The position numbers and the translations under genes are program-made. Shown piece by piece: positions 1 through 8,191 of a stretch of 64,000 bases of DNA (within the stretch, counting starts at the first letter, position 1; each line of letters begins with the position of its first letter). Source of the stretch: Streptomyces sp. SW4. Its GTDB lineage: Bacteria > Actinomycetota > Actinomycetes > Streptomycetales > Streptomycetaceae. A model generated the notes under the pieces. That model had not been told where the DNA came from, made no database searches, and saw only the letters and a list, made by a program, of their open reading frames with translations. The stretch is taken from assembly GCA_003248315.1 (NCBI GenBank), contig QKWM01000004.1, positions 2,477,001 to 2,541,000 of the forward strand, written 5' to 3'.

Positions 1-843
1 GCGGCGCCGCGGATCCTGGCCCTGGGAGAGAACTCCCCGGACGACCCCTTCGCCATCCACACCTACGTCGGCCCGCCCGACATCGGCCGGTCCCCGGACC
101 ACCCCGTGCACGGCCTGCTGCCGCACGAGGCGGACGGCCTGGTCGACCAGCTGTGCGCCCTCACCCGGGTCAACTACCGGCAGGTCGACCCGACCGCCGG
201 AGACGGCCGCTTCCACGACTGGCTCCGCGACCAGCTGGTGACGCTGGTCGCCGAGCTGCCGAAGGAGTCCCAGCAGCTCGCCCGGCTGCTCGGGCTGCCG
301 GACGCCGGGCGGCTGCGGCAGATCCTGTCCCGCCAGCGGGTCGGCGAACGCCGGCCCGCGCTGCTGCACGGCGACCTGAACCCGTGGAACCTGGTCCGCC
401 GGGACGACCGGCTGGCGCTGACCATCATCGACTGGGAGCTGGCGGTGGTCGGGGACCCGCTGTACGACCTCGTGCGGCACATGCACCTCACCCCGACCCG
501 TCCGGAGATCCGGGACCGGATGTTCCGCCGCTGGGAGCGGAGCCTGGCCCCGGAGTACACCCGGGACTGGGCCAGGGACTGGAAGGTGTACCGCCGGCTG
601 GAGATCGTGCGCTCCGCCTACGTCGACCTGGACCGCATCGTGACCGGCGCGGGCCTCGACGCGCCCAACGTCCGCCGGGCGGTGGACTCCTACGCGGTGA
701 CCCTGGCGGTGGCGGCCGGTGCGCTGGGCCTGCCGGCCCGCACCGGCGCCGGCCCCTACCTGGCCCGCGTCCTGGCGGCGGAGGTTCCCCGAGCACCTCC
801 GCCACCCGGGTGTAGCCGTCCGTGCCGTGGCCGAGGGCGATGA
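1..843 (+). CDS. Aminoglycoside phosphotransferase-family kinase, 5' end outside window
   Basis: The reading frame is open from base 1, so the N-lobe lies upstream. The C-lobe is clear: the Brenner motif HGDLNPWN at 367-390 supplies the catalytic Asp, and the metal-binding Asp is in IIDWELAVVGDP (Asp codon at 430), as in APH/choline-kinase-like small-molecule kinases. The substrate cannot be told from sequence, and a resistance role is only one option. The last 30 or so codons turn proline- and arginine-rich and overlap the convergent gene. Another frame would stop at 815, so the true 3' end is uncertain and a one-base error near 785 is likely. Confidence 0.8.
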   Translation, partial: AAPRILALGENSPDDPFAIHTYVGPPDIGRSPDHPVHGLLPHEADGLVDQLCALTRVNYRQVDPTAGDGRFHDWLRDQLVTLVAELPKESQQLARLLGLPDAGRLRQILSRQRVGERRPALLHGDLNPWNLVRRDDRLALTIIDWELAVVGDPLYDLVRHMHLTPTRPEIRDRMFRRWERSLAPEYTRDWARDWKVYRRLEIVRSAYVDLDRIVTGAGLDAPNVRRAVDSYAVTLAVAAGALGLPARTGAGPYLARVLAAEVPRAPPPPGCSRPCRGRGR

Positions 844-1668
844 CCCGGCGGGCCTGGCCCTCGACCACGCGCATCAGGCTCGCGTCGATGCCGTGCCGCT
901 CGGACGCGTGCACGACGTGGGCCATGGTGGAGGCCGCCGACGTGATCGGGTTCAGCTCGCCGGAGTACGTGCCGGCGTCGGTGTCCTCGGCGAACTCCGT
1001 GAACAGCGGCGGCAGGATCGCGGCGATGCCGTGGGCGAAGGGGACCAGCTCCCGGCCGGTGACGCCCTCCGCGCGGGCGAGCGCCAGGGCGTGCGTGTAG
1101 CCCGCCATCGCGGTCCAGAAGATGTCCAGCAGCGCGACGTCGTACGCCGCCGCCCGGCCGATGTCCTCGCCGAGGTGGGTGTGGGCGCCGCCGAGCGCGT
1201 CCAGCACCGGCCGGTGCTCGGCGTACAGGTCCTCGGGCCCGCTGTACAGGAACACCCCGTCGTCCGTGCCGATGGTCGGCGTCGGCGTCATGATGGCGCC
1301 GTCCAGGTAGCGGATGCCGTGCCGGGCGGCCCAGTCGGCGGTGTCCCGGGCGCGCTCGGGGACGTCGGCGCTCAGGTTCACCACCGTGCGGCCCTTGAGC
1401 GCGGCGGTGACGGCGTCCTGGCGCAGGACGGCGTCGGAGGCGTCGTAGTTCACCACGCAGACGACGGTCAGCCCGCTCGCGGCGACCGCCTCCTCGGCGG
1501 AGGACGCCGCGTGCGCCCCTCGGCGACCAGCTCGGTGTCCCGGCCGGGTGTGCGGTTCCAGACGGTGGTGCGCACCCCGGCGGCCAGGAACGCGCCGGCC
1601 AGCGCACGGCCCATGGGCCCGAGCCCCACGACGGTGACGGACCGGTCTGCGGACAGGGACGATGACAT
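756..1668 (-). CDS. Imine-reductase-like NAD(P)-dependent oxidoreductase (6PGDH superfamily)
   Basis: The N-terminus has a Rossmann fold (VTVVGLGPMGRALAGAF, then NRTPGRD), typical of 6-phosphogluconate dehydrogenase/beta-hydroxyacid dehydrogenase relatives. The C-terminal part resembles imine reductases: LLDIFWTAMAGYTHALAL, a GELNPITSAAST segment and a terminal RRVIALGHGTDGYTRVAEVL. Such enzymes reduce cyclic imines or related C=N compounds with NADPH; the natural substrate is unknown. A one-base frameshift near 1520 separates the first 50 residues from the rest. Recognisable homology ends near 790 and the stop used is uncertain (756 in one frame). It is divergent from an HxlR regulator 50 bp away, which probably controls it. 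Confidence 0.8.
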
Positions 1669-1718
1669 CGTTCAACTCCCGTAACATGTAAGGCAATTGC
1701 TGACGAAGGGGGCACGGC

Positions 1719-2066
1719 ATGACGCACCGGCGCCATGATCCGGAGGTCTGCGGAGTGACCGCCGCGATCGCCGTGATCGAGGGCAAGTGGAAGACGACGC
1801 TGCTGTGGCAGCTGGAGAGCGGCCCGTGGCGGCCGGCGGAGCTGCGCCGGCGGCTGCCGGGCCTCAGCGAGAAGGTGCTGACCCAGGCGCTGCGCGAGAT
1901 GGAGGCGGACGGACTGGTGCACCGGGAGGTCTACGACGTTCTGCCGCCGAAGACGGTGTACTCGCTGACCGACTTCGGCCGTGACCTCGCCGAGGCCCTG
2001 GGCCCGCTCTCCGACTGGGGGCACCGCCGCCTGGACAGGATGGCGGGGGCCCGTTCGGTCTCCTGA
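1719..2066 (+). CDS. HxlR-family winged-helix transcriptional regulator
   Basis: This 115-residue protein has the usual HxlR size and layout. An N-terminal Cys (residue 11) precedes a winged helix with the family signatures GKWKTTLLWQL, FxELRRRLPGLSEKVLTQALREME and DGLVHREVY, and a wing ending YSLTDFGRDL. HxlR proteins often sense electrophiles or oxidants through that conserved Cys and regulate a divergent detoxification gene. Here the divergent neighbour is the imine-reductase-like gene, with 50 bp between the two starts. That spacer is AT-richer than its surroundings (1680-1700) and probably holds both promoters and the operator. The family call is firm; the inducer is unknown. Confidence 0.93.
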   Translation: MTHRRHDPEVCGVTAAIAVIEGKWKTTLLWQLESGPWRPAELRRRLPGLSEKVLTQALREMEADGLVHREVYDVLPPKTVYSLTDFGRDLAEALGPLSDWGHRRLDRMAGARSVS

Positions 2067-2246
2067 GGCGTTGCCGTTCCTCCGTTCTCCCTCGCCTCAC
2101 GAACAGCTTCCGCGGCCGGCGGCCCCCTGCCAAGTACGCACAAAAAAGTGGGTGTCGGCGGAAGGGGGGCGGACGGCCGGCCGGGGCGGGCGGCCGGCGG
2201 GCAGCGGGGTCGGCGGGGAGCGGGGGCGGTCGGCGGGGAGTGGGGG

Positions 2247-3431
2247 TCAGCGGGCAGCGGGGGCGAAGGGGCCGCCGGGGGCGAAGGCCAGGGCGGCGAA
2301 GCGGTCGCCGATGCGCAGATGGGTCGCGGCGTCCGGGTGCAGGCCGTCGGGGAGCGGGAGTTCGGCGTGGTCGGCCTCGCCGTACAGGTCGAGGCCGTCG
2401 AGGTGGTACAGGTGCGGGTCGTCGGCGGCCCGCTGCCGCACGATGCGGGACAGCTCCTCGCGGATGACGGTGAGCGTGAGCTTGCCGGCGGCGCGCTCGG
2501 CGGGGTCGCCGGTGGCCCGGAAACCGAGCCGGCCGGCGGCGAGCGCGGCGGGATCGACGGCACAGGGCCCCGGGGTGTCCTCGTGGAGGGGGCAGTACAG
2601 CGGCGACACGACCAGCAGCGGGGCGGTGGGATGGCCCTCCCGGAGGGTGTCGAGGAAGCCGTGCACGGCCGGCCCGAAGGCGCGCAGCCGCATCAGGTCG
2701 GCGTTGACCAGATTGATGCCGATCTTGACGCTGATCAGGTCGGCGGGGGTGTCCCGCATGGCGCGGGCGGTGAACGGGTCGAGCAGCGCGCTGCCGGCGA
2801 GACCCAGGTTGACCAGCTCCACGCCGGCGAGGGAGGCCGCGCGGGCCGGCCAGGTGCCGGTGGGGCTCGCCGCGTCGGAGCCGTGGCTGATGGAGCTGCC
2901 GTGGTGCAGCCAGACGCGCCGGCCCCGGCCGGGTACGGCGGTGACGGGGGCATCGGTGCGCAGGGCGACCAGCTCGGTCGTCTCGTTGTGCGGCAGCCAG
3001 ATCTCCACGTCCTTGTCGCGGTCCGGGAGGCCGGTGAAGCGGAGGGTGCCGGGCTGCCCCGGCAGGTGCTCGGTGGCGCCCGTGCCCAGATCGACGACGA
3101 GGGTGTTGCCGCCCGCGACCGTGGCCCGGCCGTGCGGGCGGCCGTCGACGAGGAGGTCGTACACCCCCTCCGGGCGGGGCGGGGCGCCGGGGTAGCGGCG
3201 CTTCGTGGGCAGCGTGTCCAGCTCCACGACGGTGGCCCGGGTGCGCAGGGCCAGCCGGACACCGGACGGCTGGGACTCGGCCAGGGCGAGCTGCGGGTCG
3301 GCGCACTGGGCGCGGGACCGGGCGGGCAGCCGGTGCGGCAGCAGACCGTGCGCGGTGCGCTCGAGTTCCAGGGCGCCGCGGACGAGGTCGGCGGTCAGGG
3401 GGGTGGTGATCAGGTGCGGGGAGGCGGTCAT
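2247..3431 (-). CDS. SGNH/GDSL-family hydrolase
   Basis: This intact 394-residue protein has a beta-rich N-terminal domain (about residues 1-165) followed by an SGNH esterase/lipase fold. Visible blocks are LHHGSSISHG (nucleophile Ser, about residue 178), NLGLAGSALL, IGINLVN (block III GxN, about 237) and LPDGLHPDAATHLRIGD (Asp and His of the triad, about 362). There is no signal peptide, so the enzyme is probably cytoplasmic. Substrates for this class are O-acyl or O-acetyl esters, and the specific one cannot be inferred. It lies 134 bp downstream of, and on the same strand as, the TetR gene, so the two may be co-transcribed. Confidence 0.88.
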   Translation of the reverse strand: MTASPHLITTPLTADLVRGALELERTAHGLLPHRLPARSRAQCADPQLALAESQPSGVRLALRTRATVVELDTLPTKRRYPGAPPRPEGVYDLLVDGRPHGRATVAGGNTLVVDLGTGATEHLPGQPGTLRFTGLPDRDKDVEIWLPHNETTELVALRTDAPVTAVPGRGRRVWLHHGSSISHGSDAASPTGTWPARAASLAGVELVNLGLAGSALLDPFTARAMRDTPADLISVKIGINLVNADLMRLRAFGPAVHGFLDTLREGHPTAPLLVVSPLYCPLHEDTPGPCAVDPAALAAGRLGFRATGDPAERAAGKLTLTVIREELSRIVRQRAADDPHLYHLDGLDLYGEADHAELPLPDGLHPDAATHLRIGDRFAALAFAPGGPFAPAAR

Positions 3432-3565
3432 GGGGGCCTGTCGGTCGGGGGGTGGATGGACGGCGCCGGTCGCCGGTCGCCGGTGGGCGAGGACCGGCGG
3501 CCGGCGGGCGGCGGGCGGGGGCCGTCGGCCGGCGTGGGCAGTGGATCAGTGGGCGTGGGCCTGGA

Positions 3566-4144
3566 TCAGTGGGCGGGGGCCGTGGGCCAGTTGCGCAGCA
3601 GGGCGTCGAGGGCGTCCAGGATGCGGTCCCAGGTCTCCTGGGTGTCGGGGGCGCTGTGACTGAACCCGCCGCCCATCTCCAGGCTCACGTAACCGTGGAA
3701 GGTGCTGCCCAGCAGCCGTACGGCATGGGTCTGGTCGGGCTCGGCGAGGTCGTAGCCGCGCAGCAGCGCCCGCGTCATCCGGGCGTGCCGGACGCCGGCG
3801 CTGGCGGCGGCGGTCTCGGGGTCGAGACGCAGCTGGGCGGCGGCGTAGCGCCCGGGATGCTCCCGGGCGTAGTCGCGGTAGACGTTGGCCAGGGCGGTCA
3901 GGGCGTCCTTGCCGGACCGCCCGGCCAGGGCCTCGGCGGCGCGGTCGGCCAGTTCCTCCAGGGCGAGCAGGGCGATGCGGGTCTTCAGGTCCTGGGAGTT
4001 GCGCAGATGGGAGTAGAGGCTCGCGACCTTCACGTCGAAGCGCCGGGCGAGGGCGGAGACGGTCACCTGGTCGAAGCCGACCTCGTCGGCCAGCTCGGCC
4101 CCCGCCCTGGTGAGCAGGTCGGCGGTCAGTCCTGCGCGTGCCAT
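3566..4144 (-). CDS. TetR/AcrR-family regulator with WHG-type C-terminal domain
   Basis: The N-terminal 55 residues form a TetR helix-turn-helix (GFDQVTVSALARRFDVKVASLYSHLRN). The ligand domain contains the TFHGYVSLEMGGGF segment typical of WHG-domain TetR proteins. Its length of 192 residues is normal. It is divergent from the FBP-domain gene, and the 100-bp spacer contains a perfect 9-bp inverted repeat (4209-4231) next to the FBP start, which is the likely operator. It probably represses itself, the FBP gene and perhaps the downstream SGNH hydrolase. The effector is unknown. Confidence 0.92.
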   Translation of the reverse strand: MARAGLTADLLTRAGAELADEVGFDQVTVSALARRFDVKVASLYSHLRNSQDLKTRIALLALEELADRAAEALAGRSGKDALTALANVYRDYAREHPGRYAAAQLRLDPETAAASAGVRHARMTRALLRGYDLAEPDQTHAVRLLGSTFHGYVSLEMGGGFSHSAPDTQETWDRILDALDALLRNWPTAPAH

Positions 4145-4208
4145 GCGGTGTCCTCCGTGGTGCCTTGCTGCGCTGACGCGGTCGGATACTGCCGTAGTCG
4201 ATTATGCG

Positions 4209-4231
4209 TTTGCCTAATGGCTTTAGGCAAA
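4209..4231. promoter_or_regulatory. Putative TetR operator (9-bp perfect inverted repeat)
   Basis: The arms TTTGCCTAA (4209-4217) and TTAGGCAAA (4223-4231) are perfect reverse complements with a 5-bp spacer. They lie in the divergent TetR/FBP spacer, 13 bp before the FBP start. AT-rich arms in very GC-rich DNA and this position fit a TetR-type operator. The assignment to this TetR protein is inferred from location. Confidence 0.75.
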
Positions 4232-4244
4232 TTACGGTGGTCTT

Positions 4245-4763
4245 ATGGAACCGTTGACCGAGCGTGAGATCCGGGCCGCCTTCGTGAACCGCACCAAGGG
4301 CGAGGCCAGGCGCCTGCACGTCCCACGCGACCTGGCGGACCGGCCATGGGCGGACCTGGACTACCTGGGCTGGCGCGACCCCCAGGCTCCCGACCGCGCC
4401 TACCTCGCCACCGAGCTGGACGGCCGCCCGGTCGCCGTCGCCCTGCGCTGCCCGAGCGCGGGCGCGGGCGCCTGGCACACGCGGCGCAGCATGTGCTCGG
4501 TGTGCGTGACGACCCACACCGGCGGTGTGTCGCTGATGGTCGCCCCGAAGGCGGGCCGGGCCGGACAGCAGGGCAACTCGGTGGGGGTGTACCTGTGCAG
4601 CGACCTGGCCTGCTCGCTCTACGTGCGCGGGCTGCGGGACGCCGGCGCCGGATCCCGGCTGCACGAGTCGCTCACCCTGGAGGAGAAGATCGCGCGCACC
4701 CGGGCCAACCTCGCGGGCTTCGTGGCCAGGGTGACGGCGTCGGACGCGCCGGCCGCGGCGTGA
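4245..4763 (+). CDS. FBP-domain zinc-finger protein (EF-G-binding / FusB-like C-terminal domain)
   Basis: This 172-residue protein carries a four-cysteine treble-clef pattern: CSVC (about residues 86-89) and CSDLACS (about 124-130). That fits the FBP C-terminal zinc-binding domain family (related to FusB and FBP elongation-factor-G-binding proteins). FusB-type proteins bind EF-G and release it from ribosomes stalled by fusidic acid. Actinobacterial relatives are widespread, and their role is less clear. The start at 4245 follows a GGTGG ribosome-binding sequence and the inverted repeat. Divergence from a TetR regulator suggests inducible expression. Confidence 0.85.
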   Translation: MEPLTEREIRAAFVNRTKGEARRLHVPRDLADRPWADLDYLGWRDPQAPDRAYLATELDGRPVAVALRCPSAGAGAWHTRRSMCSVCVTTHTGGVSLMVAPKAGRAGQQGNSVGVYLCSDLACSLYVRGLRDAGAGSRLHESLTLEEKIARTRANLAGFVARVTASDAPAAA

Positions 4764-4795
4764 CCGGCGGGACGACCACCGGCCCCCTCGCCGGA

Positions 4796-4885
4796 CGCCC
4801 GGCCTCCTTCGGCGGGCGTCCGGTCGCCTTTGGCTGGCGCCGGGCCTCCCTCGGCGGGTGTCCGGTCCCCTTCAGCGGGTGTCGG
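4796..4885. repeat. Imperfect 21-bp tandem repeat, about 4 copies
   Basis: Units built on CGG(C/T)C(G/C)CCTT.GGCGGGYGTC recur every 20-22 bp between the convergent FBP and GNAT genes and run into the GNAT 3' end. No stem with a T-run is evident. I see only low-complexity minisatellite DNA. Confidence 0.5.
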
Positions 4886-5765
4886 GGGCGGCGTCCGCGT
4901 GGCCGTACGTGAAGTCGTACGCCGCCCAGTCGGTGAGGGGGCGGTAGCCGAGGCGCTGGTAGAGGGCGTTGCTGGTGGGGTTGGCCAGGTCCGCGAACAG
5001 CACGACGTCCCGCGCGCCCGCGGCCAGCGCGGCCCGGCTCACCTCCGCCGTCACGGCGGCCGCGTAGCCGCGGCCCCGCAGGTGGGGCGGGGTGTAGACG
5101 ATGTCCACCTGGATCTGGCCGCCGATCAGCGGGTTCAGGCCCGCGATCGAGACGCCGGTGCCGTCCGGGGTCTCCCAGAGGGTGTAGCGCTTGTCGGCGT
5201 AGCGCGTGCGGGGCCAGGAGGCGGCGTCGACGGTGACGTCCTCACCGACCGCCCTGGCGAACGCACCGCACCAGTGCACGACCTGTTCGAGGTCATCGTC
5301 GCCGAGCACCCGGCCCCGGCCCGGGGGTGGTGGCTCCGGCGGGGTCAGCGTGCCCAGACGGTACAGGCGCAGCCGGGTGTCGCGGAGGCTCGCCGCGGCC
5401 CCGGTGTGCCGCCGCCAGGCCTCGGCGAACGCGGTGGCGGTGGCGTGGTCCGCGCTGACGGACGGCAGCAGGTGCCCGAGGGCGGCGAGGCGGGCGGCGA
5501 GCGCGTCGGCCTGCGCGGGGGTGAGCGGAGAGAGGCCCACACCGCGGGCGGGGAGCCGGTAGAACGTCCCGTGGACCTCGCCGGCCCGCTCCAGGACGCC
5601 GAAGACGGGCACCCCGGCGCCGACGGCGTCCGCGCCGCGCGTGCGCACCCTCTCCGCCCACGTCAGCTGCATGACGTGCGGGCCGGGCCGCGAGCGCAGG
5701 AAGTCCCCGGCGCGGGCGAGGAAGTCGTCGGCGTCTTCGGTGAGGTGCCAGTCGTCCGGAAGCAT
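4872..5765 (-). CDS. GNAT-family N-acetyltransferase
   Basis: This intact 297-residue protein is larger than a single GNAT domain. The C-terminal half holds the acetyl-CoA-binding motif A (VDIVYTPPHLRGRGYAAAV, about residues 220-238) and a motif B-like NPTSNALYQRLGYRPL. The N-terminal half looks like a degenerate GNAT fold, as in actinobacterial two-domain GNATs. The acceptor is unknown. The start at 5765 gives MLPDDWHL and no better start is seen. It is convergent with FBP and divergent from the mycothiol-type gene. Confidence 0.88.
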   Translation of the reverse strand: MLPDDWHLTEDADDFLARAGDFLRSRPGPHVMQLTWAERVRTRGADAVGAGVPVFGVLERAGEVHGTFYRLPARGVGLSPLTPAQADALAARLAALGHLLPSVSADHATATAFAEAWRRHTGAAASLRDTRLRLYRLGTLTPPEPPPPGRGRVLGDDDLEQVVHWCGAFARAVGEDVTVDAASWPRTRYADKRYTLWETPDGTGVSIAGLNPLIGGQIQVDIVYTPPHLRGRGYAAAVTAEVSRAALAAGARDVVLFADLANPTSNALYQRLGYRPLTDWAAYDFTYGHADAAPDTR

Positions 5766-5937
5766 GCCTCATGATCCGCCGCGCGGCGATGATTCGGGGC
5801 CGGAACACCGGTCTTCCTCCCGAACACCCACACCGGCCGCGGGAGCCGGCCTCCCGAGCGGGCCGCCCAAGGCCGGCCGCCCTTGCCGGCCCGGACGGCG
5901 ACCCCGCCCGTGCCCCGTGATCAGGAGAGACGCCCGT

Positions 5938-6731
5938 ATGACCGACCCGGAGACGACAACGGCCCGCGACCCGGAACCCTTCTGCCCGAAGATCTCCCGC
6001 CGCTCGGCGGAGGCACCAGGCGCCCGCGACCCGGAACCGGAGGCACCAGGCGCCCGCGACCCGGAACCGGAAGCGCCAGGCGCCCGTGACCCGAAAGCCG
6101 AGACCTGGCACCGGATCCACACCGAGCGGGCGGCCCTGGCGGCCGACCTCGCGGACTTCACCAAGGAGCAGTGGGAGACACCCTCGCTGTGCGCCGGACT
6201 GACCGTCCGGGAGGTGCTGGCCCACCTCACCGCGGGGGCGAGCCTCGGCAGCGTGCGCTGGATGGCGGGCGTGATCCGCTGCCGGTTCGACTTCGACAGG
6301 CAGGTGGCCGTGCGGCTGGCCGAGCAGCTGGGCACGGGCCCGGCCGACACCCTCCGCCGGTTCCGCGGCCTCGTGCGGAGCACCACCAAGCCGCCCCTGC
6401 CCGTCACGGCCATGCTGGGCGAGACGATCGTGCACGGCGAGGACATCCGCCGCCCGCTGGGCATCCGCCGGAACCACCCCGTCGAGGTCGTGACGGCGGT
6501 GGCCGCGTACTACCGGGGCTCCGACCTGGTGGTCCCCGCCAAGAGCCGCATCGCCGGCCTGCGGCTCACCGCGGACGACGGCCCCTTCACCACCGGCTCC
6601 GGCCCCTGGTCTCCGGCCCCACCCTGTCCCTGGTGATGGCCATGACCGGCCGCTCGGCCCACTGCGACGACCTCCGGGGAGACGGCGTGCACCTCCTCCG
6701 CAGCCGCTGCGAGGCCGCCGCGCCCGGGTGA
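5938..6731 (+). CDS. Maleylpyruvate-isomerase-like, mycothiol-dependent (DinB-superfamily) protein
   Basis: From about residue 55 the protein shows the DinB/MDMPI fold of the TIGR03083-type family: TERAALAADLADFTKEQW, LCAGLTVREVLAHLTAGA and ETIVHGEDIRRPLG. The histidines of AHLT and VHGEDI fit the usual metal site. Members use mycothiol as cofactor or act as mycothiol-dependent detoxification transferases. The start at 5938 has an AGGAGAG ribosome-binding site at 5922. Residues about 24-54 are encoded by a 30-bp tandem repeat (6009-6098). A frameshift near 6607 separates the last 40 residues (LSLVMAMTGRSAHCDDL). The substrate is unknown. Confidence 0.82.
6009..6098 (+). repeat. 30-bp tandem repeat inside the mycothiol-type gene, 3 copies
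   Basis: Copies at 6009-6038 and 6039-6068 are identical, and 6069-6098 is diverged. Each encodes the decapeptide EAPGARDPEP (third copy EAPGARDPKA), forming a disordered N-terminal linker ahead of the conserved domain. The repeat keeps frame. Confidence 0.9.
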
Positions 6732-6927
6732 GCCGAAGGCCGGACGTCAGGACTCTGACCCAGGCGACGACCTCGTCGGCCCGGGCGGTCAGGCCCGGGG
6801 CCCGCAGCTCGACGGCGTAGTGCGCGCAGTCCCGGTCGACGGCGGACCGGTCGCAGAAGGTCACGGTCACCTCGGAAGCGTCCTGGCAGCGGACGGTCAC
6901 GCCGCGCTGGCCGTCGTCCGGGCTCAT
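6732..6927 (-). pseudogene. DUF6228-family gene, truncated at its 3' end
   Basis: The ATG at 6927 overlaps the stop of the upstream TPR gene (ATGA), a typical translationally coupled arrangement. The first 65 or so residues (VTVRCQDASEVTVTF, HYAVELRAPGLTARADEVVAWV) match the N-terminal half of the DUF6228 family as I know it. Homology stops where the frame runs into the 3' end of the convergent mycothiol-type gene, and after that it reads as antisense of that gene for hundreds of codons. About half of the usual 150-residue domain is missing, so it is probably a remnant. Confidence 0.65.
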
Positions 6928-7382
6928 GCGACGCCGAGTTCCGAGGACAGGCGTTGCAGTGCTGACCGGATGCCCGCTCCGTAGCCGTCGTCGCCGAGGG
7001 CGTCGGCGTGGTGATGGGCCTGCGTCAGGTGCGCACGGGCGCGGTCGTCGTCCCCCAGTTTGTGATAGTCGGCGGCCAGATTGAGGTGCAGGGACGGGTA
7101 GAAACCCCGGATCGCCAACGAGGCGTCGTGCTGCTTGGCCCGGTCGTCGGTCACGGCACCGGCCGCTTCCAGTGCCCGTAGATCCCAGGCGAGTTCGTCC
7201 TGCGGGTCCTGCTGGAGGTCGGCCATGTAGTGGGCGAGGACGCAGCGGTGGAAGGGATCACCGTCCGGCGTGATCTCCTCCCAGATCTCGGCGAACCGGC
7301 ACCGGGCGCCCTCGCCGTCGCCCGCGTGCTGCAGGCCGATGGCCTCCTCGATGCGTTTCATCGTCGTGTCCACGGTGGTCAC
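6924..7382 (-). CDS. Tetratricopeptide-like small protein
   Basis: This 152-residue, all-helical protein contains TPR-like helices (FHRCVLAHYMADLQQDPQDELAWDLRALEAAG and YPSLHLNLAADYHKLGDDDRARAHLTQAHHHA, read in parts). I chose the GTG at 7382 because a GGAGG ribosome-binding site lies 4-9 bases upstream; the longer open frame has no coding character. Similar short TPR proteins occur in many streptomycetes and their partners are unknown. Its stop overlaps the start of the truncated DUF6228 gene, so the two once formed an operon. Confidence 0.8.
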   Translation of the reverse strand: MTTVDTTMKRIEEAIGLQHAGDGEGARCRFAEIWEEITPDGDPFHRCVLAHYMADLQQDPQDELAWDLRALEAAGAVTDDRAKQHDASLAIRGFYPSLHLNLAADYHKLGDDDRARAHLTQAHHHADALGDDGYGAGIRSALQRLSSELGVA

Positions 7383-7535
7383 CGCGCCTCCCCCTGATCG
7401 TCCTCGACACGGGGAACAGTAGAGGCCCCCACTGACACCGCCCGCCCGGGCGGTGGCGGACCAAGCGACCTTCCTCGGCCCCGGCGCGGGGAGGCGGGCG
7501 GCGCGGGTGGCCGGGGCGGGTGGTGAGGGGCACTT

Positions 7536-7555
7536 TTGCAAGCGGGTGCTTGCAA
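7536..7555. promoter_or_regulatory. Perfect inverted repeat, probable XRE autoregulatory operator
   Basis: The arms TTGCAAGC (7536-7543) and GCTTGCAA (7548-7555) are perfect reverse complements with a 4-bp spacer, 30 bp before the XRE start. A TAGTTA sequence directly after the right arm could be the -10 box, so the palindrome would overlap the promoter core. That is typical of an autoregulated HTH gene. The inference rests on location. Confidence 0.7.
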
Positions 7556-7584
7556 TAGTTAGCGGGGTCCGGCATGGTGGAGGC

Positions 7585-8167
7585 ATGGCATCGCTCAACG
7601 TCGGCAATCTCGGGGAGTACCTGCGCGAGCAGCGGCGCAACGCGCAGCTGTCGCTGCGGCAGCTCGCCGAGGCCGCGGGGGTGTCGAATCCGTATCTGAG
7701 CCAGATCGAGCGCGGGCTGCGCAAGCCCAGCGCGGAGGTGCTCCAGCAGGTCGCCAAGGCCCTGCGGATCTCCGCCGAGACGCTGTACGTGCGCGCCGGG
7801 ATCCTGGACGCCGAGCGCGACCGGGACGAGATCGAGACCCGCGCCGTCCTCCTCGCCGACCCCACGCTGAACGAGCGGCAGAAGCAGGTGCTGCTCCAGA
7901 TCTACGAGTCCTTCCGCAAGGAGAACGGATTCGGGCCGGACGGCGAGGCCGGCCAGGACGGCCAGGGTGGTCCGGGTGGCGACGGGGCCCTCGGCGACGA
8001 CACCTCCATATCCGGCCCGCGCACGGCCGACGGCGACGCCACCGCCGTACGGCCCCGCCCCGCACGACCGACGGCGGCAGCGACGACGCCGGCCCGCGCC
8101 GCACGGCCGGGTGAGCCGGCGACCACCGGCCGGCCGAGCGCGGGAGCACGACCGAACCCTCAGCTGA
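7585..8167 (+). CDS. XRE-family helix-turn-helix regulator
   Basis: The N-terminal 70 residues form a Cro/C1-type HTH (LGEYLREQRRNAQLSLRQLA, VSNPYLSQIERGLRKPSAEVL, LRISAETLYVRAG), followed by a short helical segment and an acidic or low-complexity tail. The ATG at 7585 has an upstream GGTGGAGG. The open frame continues into the next gene (to 8571) as its shadow. The likely real stop is the TGA at 8165-8167 in a neighbouring frame, so a one-base error in the tail after about 7960 is suspected and the C-terminus is uncertain. It lies 24 bp before the HbhA-like gene, which it may control. Confidence 0.82.
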
Positions 8168-8191
8168 ACGTGATCCGGGAGGACCGTCACC

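Noticed and set aside
5293..6927. 544-residue open frame on the minus strand starting as DUF6228
   Set aside because: Only the first 65 residues look like protein; the rest is antisense of the mycothiol-type and GNAT region with GC-rich composition.
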